Shown: one piece after another, positions 38,601 through 51,700 of the stretch | How the letters are laid out: the number at the start of each line of letters is the position of its first letter | Position numbering within the stretch: the stretch's first letter is position 1 | Origin: Monodelphis domestica | Taxonomy: Eukaryota > Chordata > Mammalia > Didelphimorphia > Didelphidae | Direction: 5' to 3' | NCBI RefSeq assembly: GCF_027887165.1 | Contig: NC_077234.1 | Span: forward strand, 189,263,319 to 189,327,318 | DNA length: 64,000 nt | The notes under the pieces: generated by a model | The model's input: only the letters and a program-made list of their open reading frames with translations | Databases searched by the model: none | Told to the model about the DNA's origin: nothing | Position numbers and translations under genes: made by a program

Positions 38601-41600
38601 CTGAAAACTCACCTTGTAAAGAAGTTTTAATACAATGTGCCTTAAAACAAAACCTTTCAACATTTAACCTAAATTGGGTTCTCATTTAGTCACTTGAGGA
38701 GTTTGTCTTTTTATGACTATTTTTCTTAAAAAAAAAATTGAGTGCAAAACTAATTTTTGACATCAGCAAAACTAAATAAACATACTTGATAACTATTTAC
38801 ATTTAAATAAATCTCAACACAAAGTATCTCACAACTTTTTAGTTACTCCCTCTCAACTTCTATTGGTATTCTTCATTCATTTTTCTCTTCTAGGGTTTTA
38901 AACTGTATGTATCCTATTTTTTCTTTTCTTTCCAACATTTCATAATTATCTTTTTAGATTTTTTTATATTTCTCTTACTTGTATTATATTATACTCTACT
39001 GTAGTAGTACACCTATACAACTTATTTATTGTATAGATTTTAATATTATATTGTACTATAGTAGTCTAATACAATGTATTTAACCGTCTCCCACCCCCTT
39101 CTTCTACTCTGTTTTTCTTCCTGGGTAAGCTGTTTTGTGCAGGAAAGAGTTAAGTGTTGTGGCTTTCCTAGGTCTTACTGTTTGCCTTCTGAACATTAAT
39201 CCTTTGCCAATTGCATGGAGGCAGTGTGTTTGAGAAAGTATTTCCTGAGTGAGGCGATGTCTGGAGAGAACCATAAAACTTGCATCCAGGATGTTTCTGA
39301 TAGAAATGTGCTTGACAACCATTTCCAAACACAGCTGTTTCCTTTCTGTTCCAGTCAATCAGAACTGCCCGATTACCAAGGTACAAGGGTGATAAGCACG
39401 ACAGAAATGCTTCTAGGTAACAGCGCCAGGGGATCAGCATCTGCAGCGTTATGGCTGCTTTCCTCAATAACTCCGGGGGCTGAAGTTATCCCTTTTAAAC
39501 AGATTCCCTCAGCCTCCATGGTTTCTAGTTAGTATAAAAATAAGACGGTGTTCCTCCTCTTCTTCCCCCCCAAAACATATTAGCAGACAGTTGGTAACAA
39601 TGCATCTTACACCGCTCTTTGTCAGAGCAATGGCACATCTGGTGGGAGTGAACATTTATGAAGAGGAGAAGCAGAGGATCGAGTGCTCTGTCATCCTGCA
39701 GCCTTTCTTTAAAATTCCTACTTGTCCACAGTTTCATTCTTTTGGAATTTAGGTCTCTGATAACTGACTAAAATAAACAGGTTACTGCATTTAGCCATGA
39801 TGCCGAGATGCCTCTTTAGGCACGAGTCTCACATAAGCTATGAAATAACTATTCGAAGCTCAAGGTGATCAGTGTTTTATCTGATTCTACGGATAGTGTC
39901 AGTGCGTCACTCCATAATGGCAAAAAGAGAAATGAAGATGATAATCACCTTCTAGAAGACACAAAAGGCAAACTTATTTTTTTTCATATTATAGTGACAT
40001 CTCGTAAGCTATAAACAGAGACTTACCATCCCCTTCAATGACACGGTTACAGTGGAAACAAACATCGCCAAATAGCTGTGGAAGAAAAAAAATAAAGGAA
40101 AATATAAAACTTCGTTGGCAATTTAAAAATTTAACCATTTGACATCTCTTTTATGCTTAAGAGTCAAAATATTGAGCCTCAGACACTTCCCAGCTGTGTG
40201 ACCCTGGACAAGTCACTTGACCCCCATTGCCCAGCCCTTACCACTCTTCTGCCTTAGAGCCAATACACAGTATTGATTCCAAGACGGAAGGTAAAGGTTT
40301 AAAAAAGAAAGAGTAAAAATATTGGGTACCTAGAACTACTACAAATTACTCTTCAGATTAGCAATCCAATCTCACTTAGCAGAAAGTTGGCCAAAAAAAG
40401 AAAAAAAAAGAACTGGCTTTTCTTTATGCTGAAAACCCCCCATCTCTAAAATAATGCCTTTAATTTTTTTTTGGGGGGGGAGGAGGGGAATCTTCATTTT
40501 TTTTATGCTACCTTCATTTGTGAATATACCTATATTCCCTCCCCTACCTAGGGAATCATGCCATATAACAAAGAATAAAAGGGAGAGGAAAAAGCCAGCT
40601 AAGGAAGACTAAACACAATATCTGAATCACATAATAGTGTTCCATACTAGTCTCCAACCTTTGCCAAGGAGGGGAGGAGGTAAGTTATATATATTAATAT
40701 ATAATAATGTATACTAATATGAGGAAAATCTTTGAACTCGTAATAAAAGCAAATCTGATAAACAAGTAAGTGTGACAATTACCTGATTGTAGTGAGTTTC
40801 ACAATATGCCAGGCCCTTCCTCTCATAATGACGATGCCCAAGAAATGGCTTCTCACACTTGGCACAGACAAAATGCTACAAAGAAAGATCATTTCTGAGT
40901 TGCCTTGTTTAACCTTAACACCAACACTTGAATACAGAGCTCTGAAACACAGAAATCTTCGTGCAATAAAATGGTCATTTTGGGGGCAGCTGGGTAGCTC
41001 AGTGGATTGAGAGCCAGTCCTAGAGATGGGAGGTCCTAGGTTCAAATCTGGCCTCAGCCACTTCCCTGCTGTGTGACCCTGGGCAAGTCACTTGACCCCC
41101 ATTGCCTAGCCTTTACCACTCTTCTGCCTTGGAGCCAATACACAGTATTGACTCCAAGACGGAAGGTAAGGGTTTTAAAAAAATAAATAAATAAATAAAA
41201 TGGTCATTTCTTTTGACCACTGAAAAAATTCTCAATTCGGCCCTCTAGAAACTAAGAACAGGCTGCTTTGGAACATAGCCTATTCAAATGCAAACTTAAA
41301 AAAGGATGGAGATTTTTGCTGCAGATGTAAGGGAGGATCAGTAAGGTTGAGGACCAATCTCAGAGTGCTCCACAATGCAAATTTTACACTCAAAAGTATT
41401 TTGTACCATGGTTTCCAAACCTCTTTTGGTTTTTATATTTTACTCTTACTACAAACCCCAGATTACAGTAAAATTTCCCATGCCCGGTACTCAAAGCAAA
41501 AGGAAGTAGATTCTAGTGTTTATCATGCATAGACAAACAAGGAATAACATCAAAATTAATTTTTCATAAAGAAAATTTTATTTAGTACAAAACTTTTTTG

Positions 41601-42687
41601 GTAACATAAATCTGCTAGATGTTTACCAAAATAGTGAAATAAATTCATAAGCCCTTTGATTTGGTTTCTTGTCAGATAACAGCATTGTTCTTTGCATAAT
41701 TTTATTTTATTTATTTTTTTCTCTCTGTAATTTTTGAAAGAGATCCCTACAAATCATGTTCAGTTCCCAATTTTTTTTCTTGCTTTGAATATGATTGAGA
41801 GTAAGACAGGTTCACAGGGATAAACTTATAAACAGGCCTTGTGAGCATCTTTTAGTAAGAATGAGATAGTCTTCTATAAGAGTACAACAAAAATCTTGTG
41901 ACTTCATTGCCTGGAAATCAAGGTGGATTTTCTGATTATGTAGGAGATCAATTAGCTTGTCTTTAACCCAATTACTGCCTCTATAGTTTTTGAGTCTAAA
42001 GTGCATTCATTTGGTTTTGGTCAGTAGGAAGTATTCCTTCTATCTTTCCAATTTTTCTAATGTTCTGTAACACTCTTTCTCTTTCCTACCTGACCCCCTA
42101 AACCATTTGCTCTCCATTCCACAGATGTTTTCACTAACTCGACAACAATTATAATGCTTCAGTAGGACAATATAGTTATTTACAAAATATTACCTATGCC
42201 TCCTTGAAAAGGTTCATGGGGACGGTGTGTGCCTCAGGGTTGGGAACAACTGTTCCCATCACTGAAAGGTCTCAGAAGCATGCAGGGATCTCAGTGTTCC
42301 ATCTCAAGAGGAAATGTTTAATAGTTTTCTATATTTATTTAAAAAATGAAGAGATGTTCTTGATGATATGGAAAATCAAAGGGGAGGATTTATCCTCATA
42401 ACCAGAGTCTTACCTCCACATGCCACTGCTTGCCCATCGCATTCACAACACGTCCTTCAATAGGCCGTCTACAGGCTCCACAAATGGGGACTCCCATTTT
42501 GTCATGACATGGCAAGCAATATAATTCTCCTTTCAATTCACGAGCATCAGCGGTCAATTCTTTCCTGTCCCCAAGAAAGTTAGAAAAATTAGCATACATT
42601 CAAGGGATAAGAAAAAATAGGCAATTTTTTTTCTTTATCTAATACACTCTCTGAAATGATTTTTATTTTTAAGGACATCATTTGAAA

Positions 42688-42774
<87 letters not shown>

Positions 42775-45700
42775 GTTTACTTGTTTCTATTCTTGTAAAA
42801 TTCAAGTACTAAAAGAGAACTAGAAAGAAATCAAAGCAACCTAACAGGAAATTTGGGCTTTTTAATTCTTGTCAAAACCATCCAGGCTGGTGACAGTTTG
42901 ACAAAATCATTTAACATGACATGATATGGACAGGCTTGCAGGGGAAGTCAGATATCTACTACCATGTAAACAATCATATTAATCTTCTTTCTGTCACAAG
43001 ATCTCATTTGATTCTAGATCCTCTCATGTTCTAGGTTCTAAATGCAATAGCAAAACAGTCAGCATTAGTAAGAGCAATCTCAACGCCACTTTCAAGGCTG
43101 AGGGAGTTTTAATCCACTCCCATTCTACCCCTCAATTAACAAAAATCAATTCCCTTTCCCTTCTCTTTCCCCTCTTCCCCTCAAAAGACAAACAAAACCC
43201 TCACAACAAATATGCATAGTTAACCAAGACAAACTAAAGGAGTCTTTCAAAACTAAGCTGTGACAAATTTTATTTACTACTAGTTATTCATAATATAATA
43301 ATGCTATTAAGGATGGTCATTTTTCTGTGATAGATAGACTCGTGTGAAACTTCCTTGAGCCATTAGCTTTCCTTGTTCTGCTTTGCTAAACCACTTCCCA
43401 GGGTTGTGCAAATAAATCAAAAAGGGGTAGTTTGAGTTTCACTTCCATGAGGTATTCCTTGTGTAATAATACCCACCATTCTAATGAAGGTGTTAATAGA
43501 AATTAAATGGCCAGTGGGTCACAAGAAGGAGACCAGATAATTCATGAACTATATAATTAAGTCTCTGAAAACTCTCTAGCTGATAAGAACAAAGAAGAAT
43601 TTTATTTTAACCTTTCAAGTCCCTCCCTTCTACCCCAACCCCTGACAATATAGTATACAAAGCACTTTTTGAAATGGGCATTCTTCCTTTCTTGACAGCT
43701 AACGGGCAGAAAATGTACACTTCCTAATTTAAAGGTGGAATTTTATTTTTTTTTAAAGAGAGAAAACAGTGTTCTTTTAAAATGGAAACAAACCAAATCA
43801 AAGCATTCTGGTTTAAATAAAATATTTGATGAGAGTAATACCCGCAGTTGGCACAGTTGAAATGATCCGGATGGTAAGGGTCATTCTTGAATATAAGAGG
43901 CTGCTCATCAATGATGGCGTGGCACTTCTGGCAAATATACTTCCCAAGGCCCCTCGCCTTCTCCCGATTATGGCAAGGTCGACAAAGATGTCTAAAAAAC
44001 ATCAAAAAGGAAGAACAAACCCAGTCATTATTTATTTGGAATGACACGTGTTTAAAATTCAGACAATAACGTGAAACATTTCCCTGATGACCTAGAAATA
44101 CAAAAACAGAATGTTTTAAGGAAAACCCAAGTTTCAGACAGGAAAAAAAAAAAACCCAAATCCAAGGTGAGCTGATCTTTGGCCACCAGGGGGCCTAAAC
44201 ATTTAACAAGAGAGGAACATACAAATACAGATTTAGAGCTGGAAGGGATCTAAGAGGACATGGAGTCCAGCCCCATCATTTGACAGATAAGGAAACTGTG
44301 AGCAATAGAGGTTAAGTGATTGCCCAACCGTTGCATAGATACTGAGCAGCCAACCGGGGACTTCAGTCCAGAAACTGATTCCAAAGCCTGCCCCTTCACT
44401 TCTCACTGAACCACGAAAGGCTGGAGGGAAGGGAGGCTGTGTTGGGGAAGTAAAGGAACACTTCTTGGTACTTAAGGTTGGGAATGACAGCAACAAAATT
44501 ATTCCTATCACCGCTACAATTATTAAAAACTTACTGTTATTAGAAGAGATCGTATATTATTAAAAACAAACCAAAAACTCCCCAAATGGGTTTTAATACC
44601 TTTAAAAAGAACATTCCCTGATATGTTGAGCTCATTGAAAGCTCCCTTACAAGTATGAAAATAGTCGAGCTGAAGAGCAACTTTCTAATCATGTAGGCAA
44701 CATTCTGGACCTGTGGTACCCCACTCTTTATAAGAGAAGGGAAGACTATTTCTTATCATCTGTTAATTGGCCGTGTGTTTTTGAAGGTTCTGCAAGTTTG
44801 GAAGAGAACACATTCTGGCATACCCTGCCCAAGGGGACTGGGCTCTGGGAACCTGTGGAGGAAATGCACAAGCTGAAGACCATCTCTGATGGCATGGAAG
44901 AAGGGTTGGCTGTCCCTAGAAGTTGTGCTTATATGAGTGAAATCTTTGGAAAAAGTTAAGTACTGAGGAAGGGTAGAGGAGAACCAAGCAATTCATATTA
45001 AAAAAAAAATAAAATAAATCCATAATTTCTGTCTTAGAATCAGTACTGTATATTGGTTCCAATGCTGAAGAATGGTTTAAAAAATAAAACAAAACCCAAC
45101 CTATTTTCTTCTGGGAAAAGCAATTACTTGGGTGGCTCAGTAGATTGAGAGCCAGGCCCAGAGACAGGAGGTCTTGGGTTCAAATTGGGCCTCAGACACT
45201 TCTAGCTGTATGATCCTGGGCAAGTCATTTAACACCCATTCCCTAGCTCTATTGCTCTTCTGCCTTGGAACCAAAACGTAGTCTAACAAAGACAAAAGGA
45301 AAAGTCCTAGAACAAAAACTGTCTTTGAACAAAAATTGTCCTATGGGAATATTATGGAAATAATAGAAGTCTAAAAGAGATAAATAACTGTCACTGTGTA
45401 AGCTTCTTGCTTGACACCAGATGATCTAATCAATCAGTTAACAGCTATTTCCTGAATTCAATGCAATTCAACAAATGCTTATTAAGCAGTTAGGAGGCAT
45501 GATGGAAAGAGTGCTGAATCCAGCATCAGGAAGGCTCAAGTTCAAATCTAGACAATTAGTTGTTTAATCTTGGGCAAGACATTTGACTTCTATCTGCCCA
45601 AGTTTCCTCAACTATAAAATGAATAATAATAATAGCACCACCATCTAAGAGTGGCCGGGGGATTAAATGAAATATATGTAAAGTACTTAACACAGCAGCT

Positions 45701-48700
45701 AGTATGTAGAAGGTATCACATAAATGTTCATTTGTTTGTTTTCCCAAAACTAGTGAGGCTCTAGGAATACCCATGGCTTTTTTGTTACCTTCCACAAGCA
45801 TCCTGAAGACCTTGCCTAGCAGCTGAGTGGTCCAGAGAGACTTTGGTCACTGAGCCAATAAAATGAATTCAGTCACTCAAATTTTATTTCTATTCAGGTT
45901 TCTAAAACTGGCACCTAAAAAGCCCTGGGTAGGGAGGAGGAGGCAATCAAACAACTTGAAATAATTACTTTCTGGAACCACAGTTTTTTGTTTTAACATA
46001 GATGCAGTCAGATCCTACCTCCCAGCATTCTTGACAAAACCAATATCTGCTAGGACTTGTTGGCAGAGATCACAGCAGAAGCATTCGGGGTGCCAGCTGT
46101 TGTTCATGGCTTTAATAACTCGACCAATGATAAATTCACCTGTGAGGAAATAAAATAGCAGGCTGCTAAAAAGGGTGTCAAACGTGATAGTGCTAGAGAC
46201 AATAAGGAAAAATTCTAGAACAGTTTGAGTCTTTCTCTACTAATGATGACTATGTATGTGTGTGAAATAGTGTAAACAACCAGGACCAAGAGAATGTTCT
46301 ATGGGAACTTCCTACTGGTGCTTGCCATTCTCAAACCAGTTTTTTGCTTTCACCTTTTCACCGTTCAGGACTTCCTCTTAGTATACAATGGATTTTCTCT
46401 TTTTCTCCTATGTTATTGCCAGGAAGGGACTGCATGGATTAGTCACAGGTAGAAATTATATACAGATACCTTAAAAACCTCCCTTTAAACCTACAGTTAA
46501 TTTATTTTACCATCAAATCTTTGCTAAGGTTCATTACCTGGTGAACTGGTGACTCCAGTTTCCCATGCCCTCTCTACAAATTCTAGCAAAGGGGCTAAGC
46601 TGCTAACAGGCAGGCAAAGAGAAAAATACAAGGAAAAGACCTGGATAATCTGTGACTAATGGCTGAATGTCTTCCTTCTTTAGTTTCATTTCATTTAAAA
46701 AAAATCTTTACATAGAACCAGAAAGCAAAAGCCCATTAGGCTGCAGAAGTACATGAAAAATATATTCCAAGCTGTTATCTAACAGAAGGCTGAGTCAACT
46801 GTAATCTATTTGTGAATATTCTGACTTACCACACTGGTGACAGCACGGCGCAAAAAGCATCTGAAAATCATGTTCACAGTACTTCCTTCCTTCAAACTAC
46901 AAGAAAAATAGCCATCAGTTAATATGTGTTGAGCAACCCCAGGGTGTAAATTGTACTGGGCTAAGAAGAAATTCAGGAAAAGAGTTATTAAACAAAAGAG
47001 CCTGCTCCCAAGTTTACAAATTCACTTGAGATAAAACAAACATACTTTTGAAATGGAGATTCTTTTGTATACATTTATATATATAAATACATCCAAGAAT
47101 CAACATACAAATATGTGATTTGGTAGAAGGGTCAAGTTGAGACTAGGTCTGAACTTGTTTTCTTGCTTATTTAAGGATGGATTTCTGGAGGCTGCTTCAA
47201 GCTGTTAAAGGAAACACAGTAGAATGAAAGAAACTGACTTTAAGGTAGTTTAGAGTGAGAAAAGCCCAAATTAATCTGCCACTAGGAAGATTTGAAGCAA
47301 GGAAGAGGCAGAGCAGACTGATGGAAACTGATATGGAAGTGAAGCTGACAGTGGGAAGAATGTTATAGGATTGTAGGAGGCAGCTTGGTGGCTTAGTGGA
47401 TTGAGAGCCAGGCCTAGAGATGGGAGGACCTGGGTTCAAATGTGGACTCAGGAAATTCCTAGCTGTGTGACCTTGGACAAGTCACTTAATCCAGTTGCCT
47501 AGCCCTTACCTCTCTTCTGTCTTGGAACCTACACTTAGTATTGATTCTAAGAAGATTCTAAGACAGAAGGTAAGGATTAAAAAAAAAAAGATATATGTAT
47601 ATACACAAATACAGTGATCCTTCACCTATCCTGGGAGTTAAATTCCAGGGACTCTTGTGATAGGTGAAAATCCACAAAGTAGTGGCATTATATTTATTTT
47701 ATTATTTATATATATAGTTAAGGCTTTATAAACCCTTCCCACTCTCCTGTAAACCTTTTCTATTCTCTTATTAACCTTTCCCACCTGCGTATGAACTCTG
47801 AGCCAATCAGTGCCCAGGATACAGAACAAAGCACTGTGATTGGTCACCTTTCATTCCATCAGCCAAGAGTGTGCTGTGTACAATCTCATGTTGGCAAACT
47901 TGTGCAAGAGATAGTGGCATACTGCATTTACATTGTGTACAATATGATATTCATCTGCAAAATCCCGGATTATAGGGAAAACCCCACGATACAGAATTAG
48001 ATTTAAAAAAAAAAAAAAGACAACCCATGATACAGTGAAGCTGTGATAAGTGAACCACAATATAATGAGGGATTGTGGATGTATTTTAGGATTTAGAGCT
48101 GTAAGGGACCAACCCTCTTCTTAGACAGATGAGGAAACTAAAGCCCATTTTTCCCTGCTGGGCTCTTATTCACCCTTTAAAGGTCAACTCAAATACCACC
48201 TCCTTCTTTATGACACTTTCTCTAATCTTGCTAGCTTACTTGCCCCTCAGATCTGACCTATTATTTGGGAAGCCTCCAATATATTTTTAAAAATTAAACA
48301 AACAACCCCCCCCCCCAAACTTTTCATTTTTCAAAAATCCACCTTCTTTCCCTCCCACTCTTCCAGTGTGGGAAAGACAGATGAAAAAGAAAGACAAATC
48401 CCCTGAAACAAAAACATGCAATTAAGTGAAATAAATTTCTGCATGGTTGTTGTTAAGTCATGCCTGACTCTTCATGACCCCATCTGGGGTTTTCTTGGCA
48501 AAGACCCTGGAGCGGTTTGCCATTTCCTTCTCCAGCTCTTTAACAGATGAGGAAGTGAAGCCACCAGGGTTAAGTGACTTGCCCAGGATCATATAACTAG
48601 TATGTATCTGAGGAGAGATTTGAATTCAGGAAGAGGCATCTTTTGGACTGCAGGCCCAGACCTCTATCCACTGTGCCACCTAGCTGCCTCTAAAACAAAA

Positions 48701-51700
48701 ATCGCACCTGACTCTTCATGCATCATTCCATTTGAGGTTTTCTTGGCAAAGACATTGTTGTGGTTTACTATTGCCTTCTCCAACTCACTTGATAGAGGAG
48801 GAAACTGAGGCAACAAGAGTTAAGTGACTTGCCCCAGGTCACCCAGTTAGGAAGTGTCTCAGCCTGGATTTGAACACAGGTCTTCCTGACTCTGTCTGGC
48901 AGACTATACACTATGCCACCTAGCTGGAAAGGAAGCACTAAACTCCTCCTAAGACTTTCTTTTACAGAGAGTGGGGGTTTGGCCTTTCCAGCTAACTTTC
49001 CACTTTCTACCTACAATTTCCCTTGGTTTAGACTCCAAGGAACACAATGACTCATACCTCCCTCCCTTCCCAGTTTCCTTTTGTATGTTTTGTTCTCCCA
49101 TTAGACTGTAAGCTCCATGAGGGCAGAGATTATCTTCCTTTTTCGTATTTGTACCCCTATCACTTAGCACAGTGCCTGGAACATAGTAGGCACTTAATAA
49201 AGGTTTAATGAATTTCTAAAACTAAGCTAGTTATTTGTTCTTTCTTTTGGCTTCACTAGAAATCCTGAGGAATCTGGCTCTTCCCCTTAACCTTATTTTT
49301 TTCATAGGTTCAGAAACTTAGAGCTGGAGTATGCTATGTACAATAGCATTAGAGTTAAATATTGGCATCTTATCCCCATGCTAGATGGTAAGCCTCATGA
49401 GTTTACAGATCATCTCTTATGGAAAGTTTGCATCTTTCCTGTTGCCAGGCAGAGTACTTTAATTAATGTCATTAATAAAGCTTTCATGAGGGACTAAACA
49501 GAATTTGGGATTTAAATGAAATGATATGACTGGGCAAAGTTTTGGTCTTGATGGGATGCAAAAAATCTAGACATTATTTTTTTATTTTACTGGTCCTAAC
49601 ATGCATTGAAACAATTAGATCTATTGATAAACAGCAGCTCTAACCAGAGAGATTTCTAACTTGTCTGACATTTTCATCTCTCTGCCTTTCCTGAGTGATT
49701 TCATTCAGGATTAGAGGAAACAAGAGGATGAAGATGGAGACTGCTTGGGCCAGAAATCTGTGAAAAACAGCTTTCCAATAAATCACTCATCATAAGGGTG
49801 TCTTTCCTGTTATGCATTTGTAATAGAGGGAAAAATGAGGGTAAATTAATGGTGTATAATTCTGAAAAAATATTTACTTTCTCTTGGGTTATAAAATGGA
49901 TTTTATCTCCAAATCTTGGAAGACTGACCAAGAAATAGAATTATGATGCTTATTTTGTGCAAGAAGCAAGCAATGCTAAGTAAGAGATCAATCTCTGGTC
50001 ACATGTTGTCTTTAGCATAAAAAAGGCAGGGCACATCAGTTAAGTCTCACCATCACCTTGGGTAGATTTGTGAGTCTTATCATTGTTTATTAGGTTTTAA
50101 ATGACTAATGAGCTTTATTCAGAGCAAGTTCAAGACACTTTAGGATGTCAGAAAGCCAGGATTAGGGTTCTTTTCTCTCGGTGATTGAAGTAGGTCTCAT
50201 GCAACCTAATGATGATGTCCAAGCAGAGGAGTTCTGTGTCCTTATAGCCAGCCCTATTCTTTCTCCCACACTCCAACTGTGCAATTCCGGTTACCTTGAA
50301 GGATTTTGTTCCCTGGTTGTTCCACTAGTATAACAACAACAACAACAACACAGCTAACATATATAGCATTTATCATGTGCCAGCTATTATGTTAAACACT
50401 TTACAATTACTATCTCATTTGGTTATAACAACCCTAGGAAGTAAGTTATTCTTATACACATTTTACAGATGAGGAAACTGAGGGAAACAGAGGTCACAAA
50501 GCTAGAAAGTATCAAAAACCAGATTTGAACAGATTTTGGGTTTTCTGGGCAAAGATGCCAGAATGGTTTTCCATTTTCTTCTTCTGTTCATTTTATAGAT
50601 GAGGAACCCAAAGCAAACAAGGTTAAGTGACTTACTCAGGGTCATACAGATAGGAACTGTCTAAGGCCAGATTTGAACTCTGGAAGATGAATCTTCTTGA
50701 CTCCAGGCCCAGTGCTCTATCTACTGCACCACCTATTTATATTTTGTTTTTAAAAAATAATAGCTTTCAATGGAATCTGGTGGATATCTATAGGCAGGTA
50801 GATGGACCTGTTTTTCCCCTCTTGTCCCAAATCACTAACCAGTGAAGCTTAGGCAAAAAAGCTTAATGAATTTGATCTCTATCATCCAGGATGTCTATAG
50901 ACAACTTTAAAAAGGGGGTGATGCCATTGCTTCAGTCTTTCAGAAGAGCTGAAACTAGAGGACCAAAAGTATTATCAATATTTACTCTTTGTGAGACTCA
51001 CACGAAGTTCTCCTCCTCCTTGCCAACTGCTTTGGCCCCTTGGAGACACCTTCTCTGTGCGGCCCTGCTTTACTGACCAGTGATCTTAAGACTAGACCGG
51101 CTACTCCAGCAGGGGCCCCAGCTACGTCCCTTCTTCTCACAGCCTGACTCTAAGGATTTTCCCTCTTCCTCCTCCTTGCCAGCTGCCTTCTCGCATCAAA
51201 ATGTAAGCTTGCTTGGATTTGTATCATAGTGTTTAGCATTTATGTGTGTGTGCCACATAGTATATACTTATTTCTTATGTTCGATCTATCTCTGTCTACT
51301 TCAGACAGGCAGGTGCCATATTGGATAATTAGAAGGTAGAGACAAAAATAGTGCCTAAGTGGTCCCTACATTGAATTAGGGGAGAATACTGAAAATAAGA
51401 GGCCCTTCTAAGCCAGAGGAAGACTCTCTTTGTAAATGATAAGAAGTTCATTATTTGTTGTTGTTGTTATTCAGTCTAGTCTGATGCTTTGTGACCCTAT
51501 TTGGGGTTTTCTTGGCAAAGATTTTGGAGTGGTTTAAAAAATTCCTTCAAATATGGTTTGAATCTCAGGTCTGCACTCAGGAAGATCTAGGTTCAAATCT
51601 GGGCATGGTCACTTTCTACCTGTATTACTGAGGACAAAGTCACTTAACCCCAATTTTTGCTAGCCCTTACCACTCTTCTGCCTTGGAACCAATACACAGT

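Noticed and set aside
40981..41060. tRNA gene suggested by box A and box B sequences
   Set aside because: The head belongs to a tRNA-derived SINE. There is no complete cloverleaf and the same sequence recurs across the window.
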